Shown piece after piece: positions 22,230 through 33,830 of a stretch of DNA of 64,000 bases. The stretch comes from Gentiana macrophylla (Eukaryota; Streptophyta; Magnoliopsida; Gentianales; Gentianaceae). Below the pieces are notes generated by a model, which had not been told where the DNA came from, searched no databases, and saw only the letters and a list, made by a program, of their open reading frames with translations. Numbering within the stretch: the first letter of the stretch is position 1; each line of letters starts with the position of its first letter. Both the position numbers and the translations under genes were made by a program. The DNA is taken from positions 33,155 to 97,154 of the forward strand of contig JAOBSW010000976.1 of NCBI GenBank assembly GCA_026214975.1, read 5' to 3'.

Positions 22230-24362
22230 TGATGAAAGATAAATTTATGATCATTATTACGACATTTTACCCCAATATTGATACCATTTTGAGCATTATT
22301 ATATCAAATCAAGTCATAAATGCTATGTTTTATCTAAATGTATAAGTAGTAGTTATTATATAAATTATCGTATTTTTATAAGTTTTATAAGTTTTGTACC
22401 GGTTTAGTGCTTAGAGTGTCGTGTCGATTTACACGGGTATTTGTGGTATTTTATTGCGATTTATAATAAACCAAAACCCGAGTGGCGACACTTTTGAAGT
22501 TAAAACATATCTTTTGAAGGGTGTAAGAATGTGCCATGTTTAAAAGTTCAAGTGGATCGGCGTTTCGTAATGTTATTATCGAATTATATCCTCGACGAAC
22601 AAATGGTCCATCAAAAGGCATTTTCTGAAGAAGAGTCCTTCATGAAAGTTGTAGATCTTTGAAAGAGCTTTCCAACGCATTTTGAATCACGTCAATCGGA
22701 GGTCTACAACTCAAGATATGAATTTTTCAAGTTTGTTTCAAAATCGGCGATCCGGATCGATCCGCCTTTTCCCGGATCGATCCGTGAAACAAAAATCGCC
22801 ATAATGATGATTTCGCACATGGGGATAGGCTTGGGATAATATATTTTATTCCCGGATCGATCCGCCCTTTCCTAGGATCGATCCGACCCCTTTTCTCCTA
22901 TAAAACAGGCATCAAGAACAGAGGCTCTTTGCCCCTTTCTTCCCCATTTCCCCTCTTCTTCTCGTCCCTGCTTCTTTTCTTTCTTTCTTTTTTATTTTTT
23001 TGTTTTGAAGATCATATATATATATACATATATGATATATATATATATATATATACACACACCCTTCATGTATGTATATATATTCTATATATGAATATAT
23101 ATGTAATAGATCTATCTATATATATATAGATCTAGATACAGATCTCGTTTTCATCTTGTTTTCTTTTTTTTATTTTCTTTCAAGTAGTAGTATATACATA
23201 TATATGTCCATGTATGTATGTATATATGTTTTTCACATATATAAATAAAATGGTTATAATATCGTTGTAATGGCGGAATAATTATCGAAGATTGTTGATT
23301 TGAAGCTTTGGCATGTTAGATCCGGTGGAAACGACCCGATTCGATAGTCATAACCGGTAATATATTCTAAAATTGTTATGTTTATTATTTCTATTTCTAT
23401 TTATATATGATATTAAACTAAAAATATATCTAGCCAAGATATGAATCAATTAGTTAATCTTTTGGTAAAATGAATGATCGACTCGGTAATAATGATTAAA
23501 ATCAATTATGATGAATCTCTTTCTTTCTGCGCTTAATGAAACGTTAAAATTGAAAGACCGGAGGGTAAAATTGGCGAGTGAAAGCGTGACAACGGAACCC
23601 GATTTTCTACCGAAGCGATTTGTCCTAGAAAAACAAATCTTATTGAAATTTGTACTCGAGATCGTAATAATGTTAAAACATCAGTTTAATTGAAACTTAA
23701 ACCGGAAAGTTGAATCGTCCGGCTTTGACAACCGGAGCCTTTTAAATTAAATTGACCGTTTGTGAACGGAATGACTCCTTTTTATCTAAAGGTAGATTTG
23801 TACTCGGGACTGCTCGAAAAACCGTAACGATTGTGGACCTTGGATCGATGCAATGGACATATGACAATTTCATACGCTTCGTGTGAGGAGGAGTTGTCTC
23901 AGCTTAGGAGTACACCGTTTCATTTATAATTGACCTCCTTGCAGCAAAGGAAAGATGCATCTCATTTATTTCTACTAAAAAGAGATCGTAATTCAGTAAC
24001 GTATTCTTGGCTAGATCCAAAAATATCTATTATATTAGTATTTATATATAATATATCTATATATATATATATTAGTATTTATTTACTTATTTTACTTTAT
24101 GCACTACTAACTAATCTAACTGATCTAACATAATCTAACCCGAGGAAAATGATAAACCTGCGACTTAGATCGAGTTAATAATAAGCTTTCTGGTGTTTAA
24201 CCCCACTTAAAAGAATTACCATGTTTTCCACGAGAATACGACTGACTCACTGAGACTAGCACTACAATTTGACCCGGTATCTGCGCCGGTTAGGATCTGT
24301 ATAGCCTAGGTAATGTCCGTCGACTTTTCGGCGCCGTTTCAAGGTTAGGTTTAGGTCTGTCA
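22230..24362 (+). repeat. Element B 5' LTR (2133 bp)
   Basis: Aligns collinearly with 28938-30137 and 32876-33825. Differences are single substitutions and many one-base indels. It contains a TATAAAA box at 22899-22905 and simple TA-rich tracts downstream of it. Confidence 0.93.
22753..22905 (+). promoter_or_regulatory. Palindrome cluster and TATA box in element B 5' LTR
   Basis: CGGATCGATCCG occurs at 22753, 22773 and 22853, with a mutated copy (AGGATCGATCCG) at 22874, all upstream of TATAAAA at 22899-22905. The copies are in two pairs. The arrangement is the same as in the 3' LTR and suggests binding sites for a dimeric regulator of LTR transcription; that role is inferred. Confidence 0.65.
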
Positions 24363-24369
24363 AGTATTT

Positions 24370-24387
24370 TGGCGCCGTTGCCGGGAA
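24370..24387 (+). other. Element B primer binding site (Athila type)
   Basis: TGGCGCCGTTGCCGGGAA, the characteristic Athila/Tat-type site, separated from the LTR by AGTATTT. Confidence 0.9.
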
Positions 24388-24731
24388 AACGTCGCTAATT
24401 TCTTTCTTTGTGTCTAGGCGTTACTACTTGTATTAGCTCAAAATTCTCGAGGATAAGTCAACACTCTTCTTATCACATTTCTTTTTTATTTTTCCGTTGG
24501 TATCTACTTCTTTTAGTTACCAATTTTTTCTTCTATTAAATTCGAGTTATTTTCTATTTTCGATAGTAGAAAGAAAGTAAGCGTGGTCAAATGATGAGGA
24601 TAAGTCAATACATTTCTCAATCTCATTTGTATTTTTATTTTCATTGGTACCTACCTATTTGGTAAGATATCAATTTTTTATAAAAATACTCGATAAATAC
24701 TGAGTGGCTTGGTAATTACCGAGAGAGAGAG

Positions 24732-24765
<34 letters not shown>

Positions 24766-25059
24766 ACTCGGTAAATATCGAGTGGATTCGAGTAATTACC
24801 GAGGAGAAAAAAATGTGGTTTTATCGATTTTGTGTTATTTTCTATTCGATATTTTCTATTCCACAAGAATTGTCAAATCGAGTTACGAAAATGGTGAAAC
24901 CGTTGGTGAAACACACGAACAAGGGATTGCTCATGCTCGAGGCATGGCCAAAACCTTAATAACGAATTTACCTCAACCTAATAAACGAATCGAATAATAG
25001 AAATAATCGAGAATCGGAATAAGCATAATCGTAATAATCGAAACAAATTTTAACCCGAG

Positions 25060-26178
25060 ACCAATATGTGATCGGACCGTAAGAAGGTACCAGATTAATA
25101 ATCCAATTCGTTTACCCAATAAAGGAGCAAATAATTTGAAATAAAATCTCATCTTTTGGTTTAATTGACACAAGAGCCCAATTTCTAGGAGAAGATGATG
25201 AGGATCCACATCATCACCTCTATCTTTTCGAAGAATTGTGTATCTGACCAAAAGTCAAGGTGCTCATTATGAATTAACGAGGATGTCTTTGTTTCTTTTT
25301 TTCTTTAAAAGGAAGAGCACGAGATTGGTTTCTGTCACTTCACATCATTCATTGACTAGTTGGGAGGATATTCAAACCGAGTTCTTAAAGCGATATTTTA
25401 CTCCTGGTAGAAAATTGGAATTAATAGTCGAAATTGCCAACTTTAAACAAGGATCTGAAGAAATGCTTGGGAATGCTTGGGAAAGATTTAAAAATTATTA
25501 AGAGCTTGTCCCGATCATGGTTATTCCTTAGATATGCAAATCCAACTTTTACGTAAGTAAATTAAGGAAAGACTCACGTGCGAGATATAGATCATGCATG
25601 TGGTGGTTAGATTAATAATGAGTGAAGCCCAATTAGTTTACGATGCTATAGAAAAGATTTCCAAAAATAATCGTATGTGGGAAACCGGTTCTATCACAAG
25701 AAAAGTAGCCTTTGCAGGAGAATGTACATCGAATACAGAAGTCCTAGCACACTTGGAGAATTTGAGTAGGAAATTTGACGGCTTATTAGCCAGTAAAACT
25801 ATAAACTCAGAAAATATCATAACAAATGAATACTCAAGTCATGATAATGTGTCGTTAGGGATGGAAGAACCAAAAGGATATTCAAGGGAAAAGGTGAGTT
25901 TTTACAAAGATAGGAATTTGAACACGCGATATTCAAACTCGTTTAATGCTAGTAGAAGAGATCACCCAACTTTTCATTGGTGCGAAATCCCAAGTAAGCA
26001 AGGACAACCACCGTATCCAATCCAATATAAGAATCCATATCAAGTTTATCAAGAAGATACCTCGAATCAAAATCTACAATCATTACTGAGACCGTATCCA
26101 CAACATACCACTCAAAGCATACCGAGAACTTTCGAGTTCAACTCAACTTTGAAGGAGTTGATAAATGGGATAAATTAA
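25060..26178 (+). pseudogene. Element B gag
   Basis: Carries the plant Gypsy gag signature: DEDPHHHLYLFEEL near 25200, then KGRARDW-like residues, SLTSWEDIQTEFLKRYFTPG (25357-25416) and SEEMLGNAWERFKNY. An open block from 25594 (SEAQLVYDAIEKISKNNRMW) continues the C-terminal half, and the last recognisable sequence is at 26178. Frameshifts near 25300 and 25500 and stops upstream of 25060 break it. Confidence 0.85.
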
Positions 26179-26429
26179 TCGAGAATCGATGGGTATGATA
26201 TCTACTCAAGCTAAAAATATGGAAACTATGATAACTTCATATAGTGCAGATCACTAAGGATATGAGCACGTTGAAAACATCTATGAGTAGACATGATACG
26301 AATAAGAATTATAGAAGCTTCATTGAGGAATTTGGAATATCATTTGAGTAGAGAAGTAGAACGTAAAAGCAAGTAAACCCTCGGAAGGATTGCCAAGTAA
26401 TATCGAAAGAAATCGAGTGGGGTAAATCT

Positions 26430-27109
26430 TTGTTATTACTGAGAAGTGGAAGGATCTGTGGAAGTAATGGATTAGAAAAATTCGGGAATAATGAAGTAGA
26501 TGATGATTTAGATGGTAAATATAAGAAGAATATGGAATCTAAAGGGCCATTTCAAACCGAACTTTATCCGGCTCAACCTAAATTCACATCGGTTCAACTG
26601 GAAGGGCATCACCACATCCACTTTGCATATTTTGAAGAAAAAGTCTTGAATGATGACACACTATGTCTTCAAAAGGCACAATCATTCAAGGAAGCTTTAC
26701 CATCTTCGTTTAACGATGAGAAGTATGCATGTTTTCTTGACACTTTTCGGCACTTAAATATTAATACTCCTTTCATCGATGTTTGTAAGGAGAGCTTAGT
26801 TTGGGAGTGAATGATGAGCGCGTTATCTTCAACATTTACAATTCATTGAAATATCCATACATTACACTAGAATCTAGTTCTTGTGTAGACACTTTGTGTT
26901 CTCTTGTGGTGGATCGTACTAACATGCAGGTAATTGAAGAAGATGACTTCAGCAATAATGTAAAAGCTCACAAACCGAAGGCTCGAAAATCAAAGGAAAA
27001 GTTCAAGAATCGTGTGGATTGGTGGGAATTGTCTAACATATGTTGGAAAGCGATATTGATAAAAAGACGGATGCGATCGCGTGAGGATGACCCACCACCA
27101 GTGCCTTAA
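26430..27109 (+). pseudogene. Element B protease-region remnant
   Basis: Two overlapping frames: 26430-26810 includes KYACFLDTFRHLNINTPFIDV, like the linker before the Athila protease, and 26801-27109 includes RVIFNIYNSLKYPYITLES, like the protease end. The segment between them in complete elements appears deleted, and after 27109 nothing resembles RT. Confidence 0.6.
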
Positions 27110-28937
27110 AAGCGAAGCACGGTAAAAAATGCAGGTATAGACTATAAATGTAGTCAATGACGGGTACTATCCTTCCTATTTACTCCTTAAGCATTTTTTT
27201 CTAGTTAGTTCACGAAATTAATTATTACATGCTTTTGTGAGTAAATGTTAGAAGTATCCTATTTTATTTTAGTATATTAGTTAATCATCATCATTATGGT
27301 TGTTTAAGTGTCGAGCAAACGAGCGTTAACCAAAAAGCGCTACCGGGAGGCGGCCCGTAAAAATGTTAAATATAATAATTACTCATACTTTGGATGATAC
27401 TTTGCGAATACTTCGGATTGATTTTCATTTTGTTTCACCAAGTCTTAGGATGAATGTTTGAATGTCATTATAAAGGAGCGATTAGGTGGTTATCCGAAAA
27501 TCGATGGATAACAAAGAGAAAATTCAAATCGTCATTTCTTGGACTTATGTTGTTAGAACAATTTGAAATAACCTTGAGGATCTGGGTATAAAAGACTCGA
27601 GTTAATACTTTCTCACATATTTCATATCATGATCTAGTCATTTTAAATTTCAAATAATGTGTGACATGTATTAGTTCAACTCTTGTGGAATATTGTGTGT
27701 TTTAAATCAATAAAAGTTTATGTGGTGTGTTTATCTACCCTTTTGCATTACACTGTCACACTCCACACACTTTTATTTCATTTGCACACACAACGGTCAT
27801 AACTTTGACCCACCCACCCACCCTTTCATATAATCCGAGTATTTGTTTTGACTTGTTTTAGTGCACCATTGCTTTCCCAACAACTTATTTACACTCACTT
27901 TACATTGGGGACAATGTAAGTTCGTTAGTAGGGGGTAGAGTCGTTGTTGGTCTAGCAATGGAATTAAAGTTTTTTTTGTTTTCAGAAAAACACTTAGTTT
28001 TTATTTTTTCAAGCATTATTTAGTTGATTAAAATAAATCGTATAAGGTATATATTTCATGGATTTGAAGATGTAATGATCAATTTGGATGTGTATAACCA
28101 ATGTGAACCGTAAGTGCATTGTAATTCCAAATATATTTGTGTAACATGAATTCTTTCACGTAAGCCTTTGATATTGAAGCGAAAATTTTAAACTGTATCC
28201 ATTCAGTATCCTAGTGGTTATTCTATAGATAATATCAGTAACTTAGTACCTAACTTTTGAACGTGTACTGTGAATATCTGAAGGTTTGAATGTGATAGAA
28301 AGGATATAAGTTAAGTGGAATTAAAATAAAGATGAACTATATATATGTCGGTTGTAGCTACCAATGATTTGAGTGCAGTAGGGTGTTATCACGAAACGTC
28401 CTATATCACTATGAGGTTTAAAAGCTCCATTTCGCTGATGATAGTAGTCCGGCTAGGGTGTTATCACGAAGCGTCCTATTCTTTGGGAATGAAGGCATAT
28501 GCTACACATGTGAAATTAAGTTCATAAAAAAAAAAATAAAATAAAAATTTAAGCGTGGTTGAAAACTTAGTTATCTTCTGACTATCCCCAGTATAAACTG
28601 AATGATATGCTTTAGGGATTATCCTAATAAGTACTCGGAAGAACTTTGTGTGGAATCATTCTTCGCTTATACCTAGGAAAGTCATTAGAGTACATGTCTG
28701 AATGGATCTTTGTGTGTTTTGCTTGATTTATTCAAGAGAGGATAGTGGAAATTGAAAAGGCTTGTCACACACACACTCTGTTATACATTTATATTGAGGT
28801 TAAAGCCTGGTTATAATTCTAAAGGTTGTATTATCTAGTTGTTCCTTATACCTTCTATCTTTATGAATTTATCTCTTATTCATTTTGTTTTATCGCTTGT
28901 TTTGATCGAGGACGACCAAAAGCTAAGTAGGGGGTTG
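27110..28937 (+). other. Element B 3' non-coding interior and polypurine tract
   Basis: Contains CATTGGGGACAATGT (27904-27918) and ATCGAGGACGACCAAAAGCT before the tract AGTAGGGGG, both typical of the Athila 3' interior. The RT-integrase region normally found before this is absent. A 26-bp phrase ending TATCACGAARCGTCCTAT occurs twice (28379 and 28455). Confidence 0.75.
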
Positions 28938-29470
28938 TGATGAAAGATAAATTTATGATCATTATTACGACATTTTACCCCAATATTGATACCATTTTGA
29001 GCATTATTATATCAAATCAAGTCATAAATGCTATGTTTTATCTAAATGTATAAGTAGTAGTTATTATATAAATTATCGTATTTTTATAAGTTTTTATAAG
29101 TTTTGTACCGGTTTAGTAACCGGAGTGTCGTGTCAGATTTACACGGGTATTTGTGGTATTTTTATTGCAGATTTATAATAAACCAAAACCCCGAGTGACG
29201 ACACTTTTTGAAGTTAAAACATATCTTTTGAAGGGTGTAAGAATGTGCCATGAGCAAAAGTTCAAGTGGATCAACGTTTTCGTAATGTTATTATCGAATT
29301 ATATCCTCGACGAACAAATGGTCCATCAAAAAGGCATTTTCTGAAGAAGAGTCCTTCATGAAAGTTGTAGATCTTTGAAAGAGCTTTCCAACGCATTTTG
29401 AATCACGTCAATCGGAGGTCTACAACTCAAGATATGAATTTTTCAAGTTTCAGCTCAAAACTGGCAGTCC

Positions 29471-29628
29471 CGGATCGATCCGGCCTTTTCCCGGATCGAT
29501 CCGGCGAAACAAAAAATCGCCATAATGATGATTTCGCACATGGGGATAGGCTTGGGATAATATATTTTATTCCCGGATCGATCCGGCCCTTTCCCGGATC
29601 GATCCGACCCCCTTTTTCTCCTATAAAA
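29471..29628 (+). promoter_or_regulatory. Palindrome cluster and TATA box in element B 3' LTR
   Basis: Four exact CGGATCGATCCG copies start at 29471, 29492, 29574 and 29595, two pairs each spaced 21 bp start to start. TATAAAA lies at 29622-29628, 15 bp after the last copy. This LTR keeps all four sites intact. Confidence 0.7.
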
Positions 29629-30137
29629 ACAGAGCATCAAGAACAGAGGCTCTTTGCCCCTTTCTTCCCCATTTCCCCTCTTCTTCTCGTCCCTGCTTCT
29701 TTTCTTTCTTTCTTTTTTATTTTTTTGTTTTGAAGATCATATATATATATACATATATGATATATATATATATATATATATACACACACCCTTCATGTAT
29801 GTATATATATTCTATATATGAATATATATGTAATAGATCTATCTATATATATATAGATCTAGATCTAGATCTCGTTTTCATCTTGTTTCTCTTTTTATTT
29901 TCTTTTGGGGGCCCGTATATACATATATATGTCCATGTATGTATGTATATATGTTTTTCACATATATAAATAAAATGGTTATAGTATCGTTGTAATGGCG
30001 GAATAATTATCGAAGATTGTTGATTTCGAAGCTTTGGCATGTTAGATCCGTGGAAACGACCCGATTCGATAGTCATAACGGTAATATATTCTAAAATTGT
30101 TATGTTTATTATTTCTATTTCTATTTATATATGATAT

Positions 30138-30501
30138 TGTGGAAATATTACCTCAAAGAGTGTGACCTCGTGAGGTGCTCTTATGCCTCTATTTGAGTAA
30201 CATGTTCAATGATCTCTATTTAGTGTATTATATTATTTGTACACTTTATGTATTTGTAAAGACATATTAATTGTGATACATATAAACAATTAATATGTCA
30301 AACTCTAGTTTACTTTATGTCATAGACATAGCTTTTACTTTTACTTTTTGCATGCTTGCCGCCCACATCTACATACTCAGTGGCGCCAAGCTAGCTAGCT
30401 AGTCTCTCTCTCAATTGTATCTATTTATACACCTCTCATATCAATGAATAAACTAAGTTGAAGTTTACTCTTGTGTTTATCACATTCTCAAACTATCTTC
30501 A
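30138..30501 (+). repeat. Element C 5' LTR (364 bp)
   Basis: Nearly identical to 32499-32870; a few substitutions and indels include GTGACCTCGTGAGGTGC against GCGGCCTCTCAGTGAGGTGC. Confidence 0.93.
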
Positions 30502-30514
30502 TGGTATCGGAGCC
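30502..30514 (+). other. Element C primer binding site
   Basis: TGGTATCGGAGCC, identical to element A's. Confidence 0.88.
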
Positions 30515-30547
30515 CTCTTTGAGTTCTAATTTTCATTTGCAAAACTC

Positions 30548-31960
30548 ATGATCGTTTTATCAAGAATGTCTTCATCTCAAGCATCCTACTCATTAAGTAA
30601 ATCTCAACAGGTCGAGGTTCATGACTCCACTCCATATACAAATCTGAGACTTGATTACAACAATAACATTGGGTCGTCAAGATCTATGAAAAAGTATAAC
30701 TTCAGGACAAAGCAAGATGGAAGACTTATGCGAGTCCAAACACTCTCGCAGATGGAATCACTTTGGTGATAGTGTGGATTCTCGATTAGCTCTCTTCAAA
30801 GAGTTTCTCAAATGGCGGAAGGCGATAACTCTCTCAGTGCATTGCCACTCATACCAAGACAGTATATCTTATTCCCAACTCAATAATGGCACTGGATAGT
30901 TGATTCGGGGCCTCATCTCATATGACAGAAATAAGAGACTGTTATATAACCTCAAACCCAATCGCCAGACTCATAAAATTAAAGCTCATTGATGGATCTC
31001 TTTCATGTGCTCAAGGTTTTGGAATTGTTAAACTTCTTGATAAAATCTATCTGAATGATGTCCTGTTTGTTCCAAAGCTAGACTGTAATCTTATATCAGT
31101 CAGTAAACTCACTAAGGACCTAAATTGGATAGTCACTTTTAAAGACAATCAGTGTATTTTCCAAGATACTTATTCACAAGAAGTAATGGAGAGAGCCAAT
31201 GCTCGCTCAGATCATTTATTGTCCACCTCTCTTGAAGACAGTAAGATCAAGATGAACCGCCTCAGATGCTGCTCCCAAACTTTAGACAACATCATGTTAT
31301 GGCATTATAGATTAGGACATCCAAGTTTTAGTTATTTAAAGACTTTAACTCCTGAATTATTTAAAGGATGCAATCTTAATGACCTTCAATGTGATATTTG
31401 TCAATTTGCCAAACTCACCAAATCTGTGTATGCTAAATTACCTCACTTGCCCTCCTCACCTTTCACCTTAATTCACGAGTGATGTATGGGGACCCTCAAG
31501 AGTGAAAAGTATAACATGGGAAAAAGGTGGTTTGTTACCTTCATAGATGACCACTCGGAACCACTTGGTTATTTTTAATGAAGGATAAATCGAAGTTGGA
31601 TCCATCTTTCAAGAGTTTTACAACATGGTTTCTACTCAATTTGACACTAAGATTAAAATTTTGAAGACCCGACAATGCTCTTGAATATTATGAGTCCAAT
31701 CTCGTAATTTCTTGGTGAATAAGGGAATTGTTCATATCAGTAGTTGTGTTGAGACACCTCAAACAAAATGGGGTTCTTGAGAGAGAAAGAATGAGCATCT
31801 ACTAGAAATGGCTAGAGTCTATCATGTTTACCTCAAATGTTCCCAAATATATGTGGGGTGAAGCTATTCTCGAGCGCCACATACTTAATCAACAGACTTC
31901 CCAGGTAGAGTGTTAGGTTTCAAAACTCCTATCCAAACCCTCACGACCACACACCCCTGA
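30548..31960 (+). pseudogene. Element C gag/protease/integrase remnant
   Basis: After a short gag residue, WIVDSG marks the protease near 30889 (Ala-Ser then altered). A long open stretch, 30922-31482, covers VLFVPKLDCNLISVSKLTKD, NIMLWHYRLGHPSFSYLK and CDICQFAKLTKSVYAKLP. Integrase-core fragments continue with frameshifts (NEHLLEMARVYHV-like, then GVKLFSS-like) to about 31960, where homology to element A stops at the inversion. Confidence 0.85.
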
Positions 31961-32247
31961 AGTTGGTAAGTACTCTTTTGAGCCAAAGAGCTTCACAAAT
32001 GCCTAAGACAAGTGCCCTGAGTTCGAAACCAAGATCGCTTCTAGACACGATAGGTTGTTTCTTGCTCCTCCAAGTAACAAGATTGCCCCATACATAGGAA
32101 CGAGAGCACACGTGGTCGACCTTTCTATCTATGTGGCATCCACCCAATCAAAGATCGGTGTAGACCTTGATGGATCTATCGTGAGACTTGGTGAAGTGTA
32201 ACCCTTGGCCAGAGTGGACTTTAAATACCTCGGTATCCTATTCACAC
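31961..32247 (-). pseudogene. Element C inverted RNase H block
   Basis: The minus strand here reads SYVWGNLVTWRSKKQPIVSR and ELRALVLGICEALWLKRVL, matching element A's plus-strand RNase H at about 37370-37650. The sequence left of 31960 and right of 32248 is collinear with A on the plus strand. The block has therefore been inverted within the element, with the RT region lost at its left side. Confidence 0.85.
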
Positions 32248-32460
32248 TGGCTTTGTGATAATAACTCAAAGACTTATGCATGGCAGAGGATCCGATCCAT
32301 CATGACAAAACAAAACATGTGGACATTGTGGACATTTTACGAAGGAGAAGATTGATGCCAAGATTATTCAACTCCAGTATGTTCCCTCAGCAGATCAGAA
32401 TGCTGATATCCTTACCAAGGCTATTCCACCTCTTATGTTCAGCAGACTAAGTAGCAAACT
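32248..32460 (+). pseudogene. Element C RNase H C-terminal remnant
   Basis: Matches element A's 37690-37890 in the forward direction: KTKHVDI, then EKIDAKIIQLQYVPSADQNA and DILTKAIPPLMF. Confidence 0.85.
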
Positions 32461-32498
32461 TGGCATTTGCATTAACATATCTGACTTGATTTGAGGGG

Positions 32499-32870
32499 TG
32501 TGGAAATATTACCTCAAAGAGTGCGGCCTCTCAGTGAGGTGCTCTTATGCCTCTATTTGAGTAACATGTTCAATGATCTCTATTTCGTGTATTATATTAT
32601 TTGTACACTTTATGTATTTGTAAAAGACATATTAATTGTGATACATATAAACAATTAATATGTCAAACTCTAGTTTACTTTATGTCATAGACATAGCTTT
32701 TACTTTTACTTTTTGCATGCTTGCCGCCCACATCTACATACTCAAGTGGCACTGCCAAGCTAGCTAGCTAGTCTCTCTCTCAATTGTATCTATTTATACA
32801 CCTCTCATATCAATGAATAAACTAAGTTGAAGTTTACTCTTGTGTTTATCACATTCTCAAACTATCTTCA
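32499..32870 (+). repeat. Element C 3' LTR (372 bp)
   Basis: Preceded by the purine tract TTGAGGGG at 32491-32498 and followed by target duplicate GATAT. Confidence 0.93.
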
Positions 32871-33830
32871 GATATTAAACTAAAAATATATCTAGCCAAG
32901 ATATGAATCTGAATTAGTTAATCTTTTGGTAAAATGAATGATCGACTCTGGTAATAATGATTAAAATCAATTATGATGAATCTCTTTCTTTCTGCGCTTA
33001 ATGAAACGTTAAAATTGAAAGACCGGAGGTAAAATTGGCGAGTGAAAGCGTGACAACGGAACCCGATTTTCTACCGGGCGGATTTGTCTAGAAAAACAAA
33101 TCTTATTGAAATTTGTACTCGAGATCGTAATAATGTTAAAACATCAGTTTAATTGAAACTTAAACCGGAAAGTTGAATCGTCCGGCTTTGACAACCGGAG
33201 CCTTTTAAATAAAATTGACCGTTTGTGAACGGAATGACTCCTTTTATCTAAAGGTAGATTTGTACTCGGGACTGTTCGAGAAAAACCGTATAATGATTGT
33301 GGACCTTGGGTGATGCAATGGACATATGACAATTTCATACGCTCGTGTGAGGAGGAGTTGTCTAGCTTAGGAGTACACCGTTTCATTTATAATTGACCTC
33401 CTTGCAGCAAGGAAAAGATCTGTCTCATTTATTTCTACTAAAAAGAGATCGTAATTCGATAACGTATTCTTGGCTAGATCCAAAAATATCTATTATATTA
33501 GTATTTATATATAATATATCTATATATATATATATTAGTATTTATTTACTTATTTTACTTTATGCACTACTAACTAATCTAAGCGATCTAACATAATCTA
33601 ACCCGAGGAAAATGATAAACCTGCGACTTAGATCGAGTTAATAATAGCTTCTTGGTGTTTAACCCCACTTAAAAGAATTACCATGTTTTCCCCGAGGAAT
33701 ACGACCTGACTCACCAGACTAGCACTACAATTTGACCCGGTACACTGCCGGTTAGGATCTGTATAGCCTAGGTAATGTCCGTCAGCTTTCTGGCGCCGTT
33801 TCCAAGGTTAGGTTTAGGTCTGTCAATGGT

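Larger units (their letters stand above)
30138..32870 (+). mobile_element. Element C: truncated Copia inside B's 3' LTR
   Basis: LTRs at 30138-30501 and 32499-32870 start TGTGGAAATATTACC and end CTATCTTCA. GATAT is duplicated at 30133-30137 and 32871-32875. The PBS and a TTGAGGGG tract are present. Its 2.0-kb interior keeps protease and GAG-pre-integrase sequence, but lacks nearly all RT and has an inverted RNase H block. It is a shortened relative of element A and the youngest layer of the nest. Confidence 0.93.
22230..33825 (+). mobile_element. Element B: non-autonomous Athila-type Gypsy inside A
   Basis: Long LTRs (22230-24362, and 28938-33825 with element C inside) start TGATGAAAG and end GGTCTGTCA. 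ATGGT is duplicated at 22225-22229 and 33826-33830. The PBS, set 7 bp after the LTR, and the tract AGTAGGGGG before the 3' LTR are typical of Athila/Tat elements. The 4.6-kb interior has gag and a protease remnant but no RT, RNase H or integrase, so it must have moved, if at all, with proteins from other elements. Net length without C is about 8.9 kb. Confidence 0.92.
28938..33825 (+). repeat. Element B 3' LTR, interrupted by element C
   Basis: Matches the 5' LTR on both sides of C. The point of interruption falls exactly where the 5' LTR reads TATATGATATTAAAC (about 23404-23418). Length without C and its duplicated GATAT is about 2150 bp. Confidence 0.93.
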
